From: G942493275 sp942493275
Lineage (GTDB): Bacteria; Actinomycetota; Coriobacteriia; Anaerosomatales; PHET01
Length of the DNA stretch: 64,000 bases
Assembly: GCA_942493275.1 (NCBI GenBank)
Contig: OW818687.1
Coordinates: forward strand, 1,736,001 to 1,800,000
Reading direction: 5' to 3'
A program made the translations under genes and the position numbers. Numbering within the stretch: the first letter of the stretch is position 1; every line of letters starts with the position of its first letter. This document shows positions 27,601-32,809 of this stretch, piece by piece. A model generated the notes under the pieces. That model made no database searches. It saw only the letters and a program-made list of their open reading frames with translations, and was not told where the DNA came from.

Positions 27601-30485
27601 CGCTCGGCTGGACCAACGAGTGCACGGGCTGCCACAACGCAACCACGCCGATCAACGTAGCGACGCTTGTCGCGGCCAACGGCACGTGGACTGACTCCTG
27701 CACGGGCAACGGCTGCCATACGATCGCGCAGAAGGCGCACGTCGACGGTGGCGCTGATGCGCTGGCGGCCACCGGTTCGTCGACCGCGAGCTGCGGCGCG
27801 TCGGGCAACGGCTGCCACAGCACCTACGACCTGCACGTGCTGCACAGGAACGCGGCCGGCGGTTGCGCGCTGACCGGCTGCCACGACGTGGCGAACAAGG
27901 ACAAGACGCCGACGACCGTGACGTGCGGACAGGCGACCGGCTGCCACCTGAGCACCACATACAACGGCACGAGCCACAACGCGCTCACCGGCGACGACGT
28001 CACCAAGCACCGGGCATCGGGTAACGCCGCGGCGAGCATCGGCGGCTACACGCAGAGCACGGCCTGCACCAACTGCCATTCGCTCACGTTGAAGACGGCC
28101 CACGGGACGCGTGCCGGCTGGACGACTCCGTACTGCGCTGACTGCCATAACGCAACGTCGCCGAACAACTCGGTGAACATCATCAAGAACACCGCGTGGA
28201 ACAACGGCACGTGTGAGGCGTGCCACGTCACCAAGCACAACACCTACGCGAACCACAACTCCACCGGCAGCTCGGGTTGTGCGATCAGCACCTGCCACGG
28301 TGCAAGCGGTGGCACGGTCGACGTGCGGACGCTGCACGACAAGGCTGCCTCTGGCTGTACTGCTACCGGAGCTGACGGTCGCGGCTGGAGCGGTGCGTGT
28401 CATGCGCTCAACACCGGCATGGCGACGACGGCTATGAGCTGTGGTCAGGGTGCGACCGGCCTGGCGTGCCACACCAGCACTACGCCGGGTAACCACGGTG
28501 GCTCGGCTGGTGGAATGAACTGCCTCACCGCCGCGTGCCACGGAAGCGCATCGGTTGAGCGTCTCGACAAGATGGTCAGCGACACGACCAGCTATCACCA
28601 CGTGCTTGATGCTGCGGACGCGGGTGTCGCGCCGAATACCGGCAACTACCCGACCGACCCGGCGGCGCTGGCCTGCGTGAGCTGCCACGTCGACCACAAC
28701 GACTTCAACGCGAACAAGGGCGCCAACCTCAGGCCGGACATCTCGACGCTCAACCCGGCTACAGGGTCCAACACCGACTTCAGCAGCACCGCTCCTTACG
28801 GCATCTGCGTGAGCTGTCACAGCACCGCCCGGGCGAAGAACACCACCGGACAGAAGACCACCGGCGCGTCGACCAACACTCCGATCGTCTCGGGTGCGGA
28901 CTACGACGTGTCCAAGCACGATTACGTGGTGGGCAGCACGTTCGGTAGCTCGACGTTCAACGCGAACTGCTCGAAGTGCCATGATGACGAGCTCGACCTG
29001 ACGAAGACGTACCAGGGCAGCACGTATAAGTTCGGCACGCACTACTCGGCCGATAAGCGCATCGCCAAGGCGCTTGCGGTGACGCTCGTCGGTGCAGGCA
29101 CGGCCTCCGAGGAGAACCTGTGCTACAAGTGCCACACGGGTGCTGCGGTCGGTAACGACGCCTATGGCGCCACCGCAATGACAGCGCGCTCGCGCGGCAT
29201 CCAGGCCGAGTTCGCGAACACGAGCCGTCACGACGTGGCCAACGCGACGTGGACCGGTCGCCACAAGTCCGACGAGTACAATGCCGCGCCGACGTCAATC
29301 ATCGGCGAGACTGTCGCGACCGCCGGCTGGTGGGGGACGACGAACGCTTCCCTGCACGTCGAGTGCGAGGACTGCCACAACCCGCACGAGTCGACCGCTA
29401 GCAGCTACACCTTCCCCAACGACAACGCGTCGATGCGCGGTACCACCGCTGTCCCGATCTCAGGCGCGAACAAGGGCGTCTGGGGCGTGAACATCACCGG
29501 CCCGACCAACACCGCCGCGAGCGGCAGCTGGGCGGGATCGGGTACACAGGGCACGGGCGCGCCCAAGTATCCGACGTACTCCAAGGTCACTTACGCTGCC
29601 TACGAATGGCAGATGTGTCTCAAGTGCCACAGCCGCTACGCGTGGGGCAACGGCACCCCGCCGAACTCGATCACTGGCGGAACGGACGGCACGGCCGCAC
29701 AACTGACCGACGTCGGACGCGACTTCGACCCGGCCAACTACGCGTTCCACCCGCTGTTCGCGACCGGCCTCAACCAGCCGAGCCCGGCAGTTGCAGGCAA
29801 CGTGTGGAACACCAGCGCGGTCCGTCGCCTCATCAGTGGATCCAGCAGCGGCAACGGCCTGTCGAACACCTTCGTGGACGGCTGGTTGTCGACAAGCCGC
29901 GTGACCTGCTCTGACTGCCACAACAACGACACATGGGGCACCACGCAGGGCCCGCACGGCTCGGCGAACAAGTGGCTGCTGCGAGGCGTGAACACAGGCA
30001 TCAAGGTCACGCTGCAGGGCGCCTCGAACATCATCTATCCCAACACGGGCTACAGCGCGAACTCGTACTGCCAGAACTGCCACCGTGGCGACGTCTACGG
30101 TCCCGGTTCGGGCGGCGGCGGTGACTCGACCGCGGGCGACCTCGGCCGAGTTAACCACGGCGGCGACTTCAACAGCTGCATGGACGCCATCAAGGTCCCC
30201 AACCAGGTCAACGGCTGCAACAACTGCCACGGCGGTCGTCCCAACGCCGCGGGCACCGGCACGGTGAAGAACGGCTTCATGCACGGCACCAACTCCGCTG
30301 CCGGCCCTGAGGGCGGCGACCCGCTTGGCAGGCGCTTCTGCAACGGCGCGTCGTGGGACGCACACACCCTCGGCACCGGTGGTACCGTCGGCTGCAGCAC
30401 GATCAACGCGGTTGACAACTACAGCCAGTGCACGCAGCACACTTCGTTCAACAAGAAGACATTCACGAGCCAGTACAACTACTAG
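15666..30485 (+). CDS. Giant secreted multihaem c-type cytochrome (about 98 CXXCH plus non-canonical sites)
   Basis: The protein has 4939 residues. ATG follows CGGAGG, and residues 1-30 form a signal peptide ending in SSFA. By hand I count about 98 CXXCH motifs, 3 CX3CH, 20 CX4CH, 5 CX5CH, 9 CX6CH, several CX7-8CH and two CX13CH. The CX4CH/CXXCH alternation recalls the 'Geobacter CxxxxCH...CXXCH' family (PF09698). Three haem-free beta-rich insertions resembling jelly-roll domains lie at about residues 218-358, 873-1022 and 2670-2991. The third splits a haem motif. Large internal duplications are present (see repeats). The protein is Thr/Ala/Asn-rich and lacks a membrane anchor or sorting signal. 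Function inferred: long-range extracellular electron conduction. A strong terminator follows, then two haem-attachment systems. Confidence 0.95.
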   Translation: MNRLRGVRATLAVIALAGAMFFALATSSFAAEVNSECLACHSSMQTWSVGDVDRNTACQKCHLDSLVGTHPFHYAGANCGAVCHDGFDRGYGNSLYSAVPNWRGPQGSFATAASAEATPGVLHVIHTTPRWAGTAGECSSCHAAASCEACHETPPSADDHATHASNGMSSTGADYSEFAQTPWVGNVAHGDGTGIATPNTSLCGASGCHSFQGLQDVDEYYKEDFTVAADPSLDYDFDTIITKTGSWIVKRATMYSAGKASITNGTGATLSTTFTGQRIDLIADLDPYRGRAEVRIDGVLAGTIDLYAPITMYQQTVFTSDTLTPGSHTIQVRVLNSKQAAARATYVLVDQFRVYPEMTGTVSPKCDSCHADKTAAHGTTFSHEASNTAGLYSGFGCTSCHKTLMIDEHRRTGASTNDGGSVCEECHTTYAPYAIDTYDGTCGWSSYGPGCHVAASPREPHTAKDASHTVTPVPATQDCVDCHGADLGVIHDDTNASRPQHASLVGAGSNGLAYATNCLTCHTATSFPATKDCTNAACHAASGVVSMATHPAPLHPANPGSGEALRTGGYACVTCHDIELTDEHFKTASKTSGAASITCGSCHGAPYFPAGWLTPPNNTCVACHPSDASKGGAPHEAADYATKHDFSVDGANNATCGAGAGLFCHTSMSTADTLHSGAAGNCTSCHTSNASVPAIRTCTTTCHSATPHNMNLHLAPASAECVDCHETNDVRTLHPTCETCHANGSWPGITTGKTTECVGCHNPTGVGAKDYTPNSSHYSGTEAGHTATGNAASTYGGFACTQCHSLEMEQAHIGPTAIAFNTTGYDDRCETCHEVRVDSLGGWDTTCADCHAVTHGDTATKHNATTTQLSALLETQTVLSEDLESNSYATNSWTRSNTTRVRIVTTTPHAGTYTAEFYNTNTTRQTDYFEKTLDLSTYTDPRIEFWYSAVAVETGDIARVSYSTDGGGAWTDILPATATPVGWTQISGALPAQANVLVRFWGSVNTNNTEWIRFDDILLTGKAPGASPGTADANCGGGSCHNVADVAFIHNDSVPANSMNPDCATCHTNASVNPTKDCFAAGCHAGGHGLGSHTANSSQLCVDCHETGNVQTIHPTCDTCHANPSYPGITAANTAECTDCHNGLEVGGHNYAPTNPQHYAGSETTHTASAQAGTEAGFACSSCHSLEMKPEHITKTTTAFSTVPGTHTDKCVACHEIEVDNLAGAWNDTCDACHATKHTAMPTAHNGSVVGAACGTGGCHDVTDVRALHSNSVTSNATVTTCVNTCHTSATAVPTTIDCDSAGCHDGTVHPSEAEAHTTLASTGCSVCHESGDLKAVHANNCATCHGNATYPTLPAGKLECVSCHNGTDVGSHVYTPYDPNHYTALPHTGDGVEAGISNTGGKTCATCHSLEMKPEHDKTSTSFALGIYADKCAACHELNVDTLGGAWSKDCQACHTTVSVHSAYATKHDYSLTAANVTACGGANCHNVAMADVIHSSALPGAGDCTSCHMSPNSVPTQTLCTSCHSAHPNQTTVHTSTETECLNCHTGYSNVTTHVGGCAGCHSNATLVDYLKNNYTPTCTGCHNGTVLGSIYTPSDPNHYSLALHTPADFTTAVQGAGGDGTIETEGEECATCHTSTLKIAHATTTTSGGSVTCVECHTNTTLGSATVVAGSWSGDKCKDCHDTGAATTHDTYVTAHTVSTARGCAGSGASCHGTTTNIATLHGVSQVGGAPKYSSCSNSDTGESCHVTLDDRPAKVWTGTDSCGEGSTGCHTEKNTTNHGGGHVLDAAGSTYNNTTVTGCTAAGTGCHGASTGTNYQGYHPASGCTAGPCHTATNHNDAQFNDPNNCQNCHGGGATQYDNAPDVVGLTDASPAGHYNETTHTASALTTTVNGGAGGTVTATCTSCHASVGAGIDGLYNQHQALPSPYGNTTCADCHNYSAGVTAEIKTNNWTSNLCADCHNGTDMPGLAQHGTTAPAVAATPSGCSAGSAGCHSDLNLHEIHKGKSGGLVSTCAISGCHNYSAQGLKPTAKTCGTTGACHTGAVHAGEAAAHTTLASSVCVQCHESGDLSTVHADACATCHGNATYPTLPTGKLECTSCHNGTDVGTHVYTPHDPNHYTGNELVHTADGVEAGIANTGGKACNTCHLLETKLEHFKSTTSFNLGGHADRCVACHELKVDTLGGAWSKDCQACHTTVSVHNNYSAAHDFAAYNASNTTSCGGANCHNVALADVVHSSTLPGGGDCGSCHSSSESVTERLCVDCHPASPHATATAHNSVSYGATAECRSCHTAYSDITVHAGGCASCHSNATLTDYLKNNYTGNCMDCHSSGVLGGTYTPADPNHYVAATHTADIAADTVNTGGSVVTTKACTACHSTPLAAEHNVTVGVGNVSCVECHTDTTLGSATVVSNNWPTNKCADCHTATHNTMGADHDMTATSASCAGAGCHTVANISAIHADTVLTGQPTITSCSVCHISADEGRVNGATAALSTATACSSCHPGLPLHESLHLAPSSTACTSCHETNNVQTLHGALGDGCNVCHGGGGFTDVTPPGTTTACINCHASDSPADPNHYTGTEAMHTASAQTGLESGYACTQCHSTQMKPEHITKTTSAFSTVPGTYADKCIACHEVEVDTLGVWNDTCDACHAVKHTEKTAKHDATVAGAGCAGVGGEATIVSLHSENFDAVTAPAWPATWTKGGTDSALLVTSSSTASSTPNAASFASDASAAKSAFFQRTIDTSGRTNPTLSFAYNTSLPSATGTERIVPNSTVSNATYSIVGGSGSIQASIDDPDPHDTTTYASAASAGQIFVVGLGNPVAASGTINSVTLYARVATGERFRWVYNNGDGQVTDATNRTSAAYTTLSQFTVPAPTGGWTPTALQNLNVGISSVANGGWTGTCDVTQMYVEVNYTAPASAATNYLKAEYSTTGVGGPWTQVFTTSTTSGWATSTSAVPQSATLLVRFTAASDAATRILRVDDIAVTYEQAGGPSCHAVNDVSAIHNNSIPTNSLNPSCVTCHASAAAVPSTLSCTTAGCHQGWTHSTLHETTLSQDCTSCHVETNVQPPHSALGDGCNVCHGGGGYTDVAEGKSSECVSCHASESPSNATHYVGTETSHTAGALQANATLSYAGNPTCAACHSMEMKPDHERTTSAKTTYPGDICTNCHLSTALPSAQTVATSGGWTDRNTASACAACHPAAGITTQHSQAAVTGNHGVTNDTQSCASSGPGCHPVSNVSQVGARTTTANIHLACASCHGTGARANLTTPGALAQGCTGNTNCHAIYSSASHNGMNGNEVIHQATNMEADLGVASYQDQCNDCHDDGDGNVTTAGLRNVHVTRAGWTGSYCTDCHNATTPINSGAVIKGTWNQSCDACHATKHTAFTAATHDSTAGSGCTIGTCHGASGGVADIRAIHDTAAQGCTATGTDSEGWAGACHDLNKQMSSTAMSCGSGATGQACHTNHTHLNHGPAHNYSTASNYTDGSGQGLESGCSNSGAGCHGTDATYADAIATYHPQGSIDCMTSACHTSPSMTAGWKSANDDSDCANCHNGSFVNAVDAINLYDLNPAGHYGETTHTVTSGLAVPVTAGGTATASCGTCHDIGLATAHSGAGFNSNRGTSLGTKITCAECHNNYSAVVTSGWATPACTSCHVVGTYAHIDGGADAPVVNATSTAACGASGTGCHTTYNVHELHKSASGGCTLAGCHDAKNKDMTGLAGTCGQATGCHLSTIYTATLHNGVPAGRADGVDADHHTAGATLAAQTYTYNSKSAACSACHSMVLGTEHGRTTSTLSAAGANNCLKCHNDSATVSNIVKTNWPSKNTATGCSVCHANTDVTSAATAHANSANHAVGTSVTGCTGLGAGCHGVAATPDLTTVHATGCALTRACHSPTVFNPTAKTCNNAACHSTTYNTTTDYTHRVGTQNINGTETTHTVAAGNLTTTVNTGGTASAACSVCHSAALKTSHNYAVGFSTASLGWTNECTGCHNATTPINVATLVAANGTWTDSCTGNGCHTIAQKAHVDGGADALAATGSSTASCGASGNGCHSTYDLHVLHRNAAGGCALTGCHDVANKDKTPTTVTCGQATGCHLSTTYNGTSHNALTGDDVTKHRASGNAAASIGGYTQSTACTNCHSLTLKTAHGTRAGWTTPYCADCHNATSPNNSVNIIKNTAWNNGTCEACHVTKHNTYANHNSTGSSGCAISTCHGASGGTVDVRTLHDKAASGCTATGADGRGWSGACHALNTGMATTAMSCGQGATGLACHTSTTPGNHGGSAGGMNCLTAACHGSASVERLDKMVSDTTSYHHVLDAADAGVAPNTGNYPTDPAALACVSCHVDHNDFNANKGANLRPDISTLNPATGSNTDFSSTAPYGICVSCHSTARAKNTTGQKTTGASTNTPIVSGADYDVSKHDYVVGSTFGSSTFNANCSKCHDDELDLTKTYQGSTYKFGTHYSADKRIAKALAVTLVGAGTASEENLCYKCHTGAAVGNDAYGATAMTARSRGIQAEFANTSRHDVANATWTGRHKSDEYNAAPTSIIGETVATAGWWGTTNASLHVECEDCHNPHESTASSYTFPNDNASMRGTTAVPISGANKGVWGVNITGPTNTAASGSWAGSGTQGTGAPKYPTYSKVTYAAYEWQMCLKCHSRYAWGNGTPPNSITGGTDGTAAQLTDVGRDFDPANYAFHPLFATGLNQPSPAVAGNVWNTSAVRRLISGSSSGNGLSNTFVDGWLSTSRVTCSDCHNNDTWGTTQGPHGSANKWLLRGVNTGIKVTLQGASNIIYPNTGYSANSYCQNCHRGDVYGPGSGGGGDSTAGDLGRVNHGGDFNSCMDAIKVPNQVNGCNNCHGGRPNAAGTGTVKNGFMHGTNSAAGPEGGDPLGRRFCNGASWDAHTLGTGGTVGCSTINAVDNYSQCTQHTSFNKKTFTSQYNY
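19614..20717 (+). repeat. Internal duplication A, copy 1 (giant cytochrome)
   Basis: About 368 codons running from HTTLAS to the CKDCH site. The segment includes CHGNATYPTLP, CHNGTDVG, GGAWSKDCQACH and DYLKNNYT. It aligns almost gap-free with copy 2 at 21828-22937, 2214 bases downstream. Confidence 0.85.
21828..22937 (+). repeat. Internal duplication A, copy 2 (giant cytochrome)
   Basis: Second copy of the 370-codon haem module at 19614-20717. Haem spacing is conserved throughout, including the CGGANCH non-canonical site, while the residues between haems have diverged. Confidence 0.85.
25860..26054 (+). repeat. Internal duplication B, copy 1 (giant cytochrome)
   Basis: A 65-codon module made only of non-canonical sites: CX4CH (CTIGTCH), CX13CH (25938-25985) and CX8CH (CGSGATGQACH). 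It recurs at 28278-28472, exactly 2418 bases on, with identical spacing. Confidence 0.85.
26646..26875 (+). repeat. Internal duplication C, copy 1 (giant cytochrome)
   Basis: Module from HIDGGAD through CX6CH (CGASGTGCH) and CX4CH (CTLAGCH) to CX5CH (CGQATGCH). It recurs 1092 bases downstream with constant spacing. Confidence 0.8.
27738..27967 (+). repeat. Internal duplication C, copy 2 (giant cytochrome)
   Basis: Copy of 26646-26875 (HVDGGAD, CGASGNGCH, CALTGCH, CGQATGCH), again built from non-canonical haem-type sites. Confidence 0.8.
28278..28472 (+). repeat. Internal duplication B, copy 2 (giant cytochrome)
   Basis: Copy of 25860-26054 with the same CX4CH, CX13CH (28356-28403) and CX8CH (CGQGATGLACH) order and no length change. 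Confidence 0.85.
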
Positions 30486-30506
30486 TCCGCACGTCACAGC
30501 ATCAGA

Positions 30507-30535
30507 GAAGGGCGGTGCCGGCGGCACCGCCCTTC
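30507..30535 (+). terminator. Terminator of the giant cytochrome gene
   Basis: A perfect 13-base stem (gaagggcggtgcc / ggcaccgcccttc) with a 3-base loop lies 22 bases after the stop. A short T-containing tail follows. It separates the giant gene from the haem-attachment operon. Confidence 0.8.
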
Positions 30536-30578
30536 ATGTTCCTCCGCTGGGCTGCCGGGCAGTACGACCCAGCCAAAC

Positions 30579-30587
30579 TGCTACGAT
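30579..30587 (+). promoter_or_regulatory. Possible extended -10 promoter of the haem-attachment operon
   Basis: TGC-TACGAT matches the extended -10 pattern, 48 bases before the ResB start and after the terminator. The -35 is poor. Confidence 0.35.
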
Positions 30588-30634
30588 GACGACGCCGCTG
30601 TCGGCGGTGTATGGGATGGACGTGAAAGAGGCTC

Positions 30635-31993
30635 ATGACCGGATTGATCTCAGGCGGTAAGGCCGCATTCAAGGTCGCCTACCGCTTCTTGGCGTCGCCG
30701 ACGCTCGCGACCACGCTGCTCATTTCCTGGGTGGGTCTGCTTGTCATCTGGGTCATCCCGTTCCAGTTCTATGGTCTGCCCAGCGAGCAGTTGCAGACCA
30801 TCATGACCGAGCCCTTCTTCATCGTCGTGTATGTGGGGCTTCTCATCGCCACGGCGGCGTGCATGCTGGCGCGTCTAGGTGGCGTGATTCGTGTCATGCG
30901 CCGCTCACCCTCAGCGACTTCTCAGCCCAGAACGCCCGCAGACGCGGAATCTGTTCCGGGGGTCGCATGGGACGCCGGAGCAGTCTCGGACTCGATATCC
31001 TCGGCCGGCTTCAAGCGCCTTGTGGCTGGCGACGGCTGGGTGTGGGGTGTCCGCAATCGGTTCTCGCCGTTGGGCACCGTCATCTTCCACACAGCGTTCT
31101 TCGTTGTGGCCGCCGGCGCGCTGATGGCGAGCCAGCCGGCTGACGCGTTCATCGGCAAGTGCGTTGTGGCCGAGGGGGAGACCTTCTCGGCGGTGGACGG
31201 GGAGTACGCTGATGAACTCACGCCGGGCGCAGTGCGACCCGACGTGACGTTCACTGCCGTCGACATCGAGGCCGCGTTCCACCAAGACATACTGCTGTTC
31301 ACCAAGCTCGATGCTGAGGTTCTTGATGAGAACGGTCGAACGCACGGTGTGCGCCTTGGCTCCCCGTGGCTGGTTTCGCCCACCACGATGGTTGGAATCG
31401 AGGACTTCGGCTACTCCGTCGAGGTGACCGGGACCGCATCGGACAGCAAGCCCATCGCATCGCAGGTGTTCAAGCTCAAGGTGTTTCCGTCGGGCCAGCG
31501 AGACTCCTTCGCCATCAGAGACGTCGCCACGCAGGACTACAACGTCGACGTCACCATCTACAGCGACTACGTCGATCGTGACGGCAGGCCGGGTAGTGAG
31601 TCGTTCAACCTGAGCGATCCGCGCCTCCTGGTCACCGTCTCACGACGGCTCACCAACGGCGGAAGCATCGAGCGCGTCACCGACCGCCTCGTCAAGGTGG
31701 GGGAGCCCATCGAGTGGGATGGCAACACGCTGATCATCACCTCGATTCCGCAGTACGGCGTGTTTCGGATCACGCGGTTCACGAGCGCGCCGTTGTTGTT
31801 CGCGGGGCTTGTTCTCCTGATCGCCGGCACGTCGCTGCGTCTCGTGTGGCCCCGCAGTCAGGTGCTCGCGTTCAGTGGGGACGCCGGAGAGACGCGACTG
31901 GCGGTCACGAGCGACACCTACCGAGACGGTCGGCTGCTCGAGGCCCGTCTGCACGAATCGCTCACCTCGGCCTCGGGGGGTGAGACCCGATGA
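30635..31993 (+). CDS. ResB-like cytochrome c biogenesis protein (copy 2)
   Basis: Haem-delivery partner of CcsA in system II maturation. The 452-residue protein has transmembrane helices at about residues 20-42 and 55-75 and around 150, with the ResB-type histidine in 'VIFHTAFFV'. Another lies near residue 395, and a large extracytoplasmic beta-rich domain lies between the last two. GAAAGAGG precedes ATG 30635. It is first in a tightly overlapping operon of six genes. It differs clearly from copies 1 and 4 in the exported domain and lacks their TRSEG stretch. Its position straight after the giant cytochrome gene suggests that protein is its client (inference). Confidence 0.9.
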   Translation: MTGLISGGKAAFKVAYRFLASPTLATTLLISWVGLLVIWVIPFQFYGLPSEQLQTIMTEPFFIVVYVGLLIATAACMLARLGGVIRVMRRSPSATSQPRTPADAESVPGVAWDAGAVSDSISSAGFKRLVAGDGWVWGVRNRFSPLGTVIFHTAFFVVAAGALMASQPADAFIGKCVVAEGETFSAVDGEYADELTPGAVRPDVTFTAVDIEAAFHQDILLFTKLDAEVLDENGRTHGVRLGSPWLVSPTTMVGIEDFGYSVEVTGTASDSKPIASQVFKLKVFPSGQRDSFAIRDVATQDYNVDVTIYSDYVDRDGRPGSESFNLSDPRLLVTVSRRLTNGGSIERVTDRLVKVGEPIEWDGNTLIITSIPQYGVFRITRFTSAPLLFAGLVLLIAGTSLRLVWPRSQVLAFSGDAGETRLAVTSDTYRDGRLLEARLHESLTSASGGETR

Positions 31994-32799
31994 CCGCTGT
32001 GGCCCTCGCCCACACGGTGACCTATTGGATCGCCATCGCACTGTTTGCCGGCGCGATCGCGAGCACGTGGATCTCGGCTTTCGATTCGCGAACCAGGCCG
32101 CTTCTGCTCGCTGGCTTCGTGGTGCTGAGCGCTTCGGCCGTGATGCGATGGGCGGTGACCGGCCATCCGCCCATCTTCGGCACGTATGAGAACTCGATCG
32201 CCGCGGCGTGGTCCCTGGTCCTGTTCCTGCTCCTCCTTGACCGCGAGGGCTCGCGGATGCCGCTCCCCGAGCCGCTTGGGCGCTATCTGCTCCTGTGGAT
32301 CGTGCCGATCTTCACGATCGGGCTCTTCTTCGATCAGACGCCGTTCCCGCTGACCATCTCGGAGCGAAGCATTGTCGTCGACGTGCACGTTCTCTTCGCC
32401 TGGCTCGCGCATACGCTTCTGTTGGCCGCCTCAACCGCAGCGATTCTCGTGCTCGCACGCAAGACCACGGGCGAGCAGCGCACCTGGGATGACCTCATGT
32501 TCAGGGGCGCCGGACTCGGATTCGCGACTTTGACCGTAATGATCGCTGTAGGTTCGGTCTACAGCTACCTGCTGTTCGCTGAGTGGTTCAAGTGGGAGAT
32601 AGTCGAAACGTTCGCCGCCGCTGCGTGGCTCGCGTACTCCCTGGTGCTGCACGCTGCCATGATGTTTCGATGGAGAGGCCGCAAGTTGGCGTGGGCGGTG
32701 CTTCTGGTGCTTCCGCTGATGCTTGGCCTCTTCTGGGTGTGGAGCTTCTACTCCGGCACGTACCACTACTTCGAGATACCTGCGATCAGAGCGGAATAG
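31990..32799 (+). CDS. CcsA/ResC-like protein with degenerate WWD motif (copy 2)
   Basis: Multi-pass membrane protein of 269 residues with the hydrophobic profile and start of the CcsA family. It includes the FGTYENSIAAAWS segment, which parallels ASYENVLVGAFVM in copy 3. ATG 31990 overlaps the resB stop by 4 bases. Where other CcsA copies read WG.YW.WDP.ETWSL, this one reads FAEWFKWEIVETFAA. Several tryptophans and the aspartate of the haem-handling WWD domain are thus missing. It may bind haem differently, present a modified client site, or act only as a partner of the complete CcsA at 37385 in the same operon. Family assignment is firm; activity is open. Confidence 0.85.
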   Translation: MTAVALAHTVTYWIAIALFAGAIASTWISAFDSRTRPLLLAGFVVLSASAVMRWAVTGHPPIFGTYENSIAAAWSLVLFLLLLDREGSRMPLPEPLGRYLLLWIVPIFTIGLFFDQTPFPLTISERSIVVDVHVLFAWLAHTLLLAASTAAILVLARKTTGEQRTWDDLMFRGAGLGFATLTVMIAVGSVYSYLLFAEWFKWEIVETFAAAAWLAYSLVLHAAMMFRWRGRKLAWAVLLVLPLMLGLFWVWSFYSGTYHYFEIPAIRAE

Positions 32800-32809
32800 G
32801 GGAGCGGAG

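Noticed and set aside
27234..29264. A 676-codon minus-strand open frame opposite the giant cytochrome
   Set aside because: Same antisense effect; no recognisable domain or ribosome site.
15666..30485. CRISPR-like or satellite repeats in the 15-kb region
   Set aside because: The repetition is in-frame haem motifs in protein coding sequence, with no direct repeats of fixed DNA length and unique spacers.
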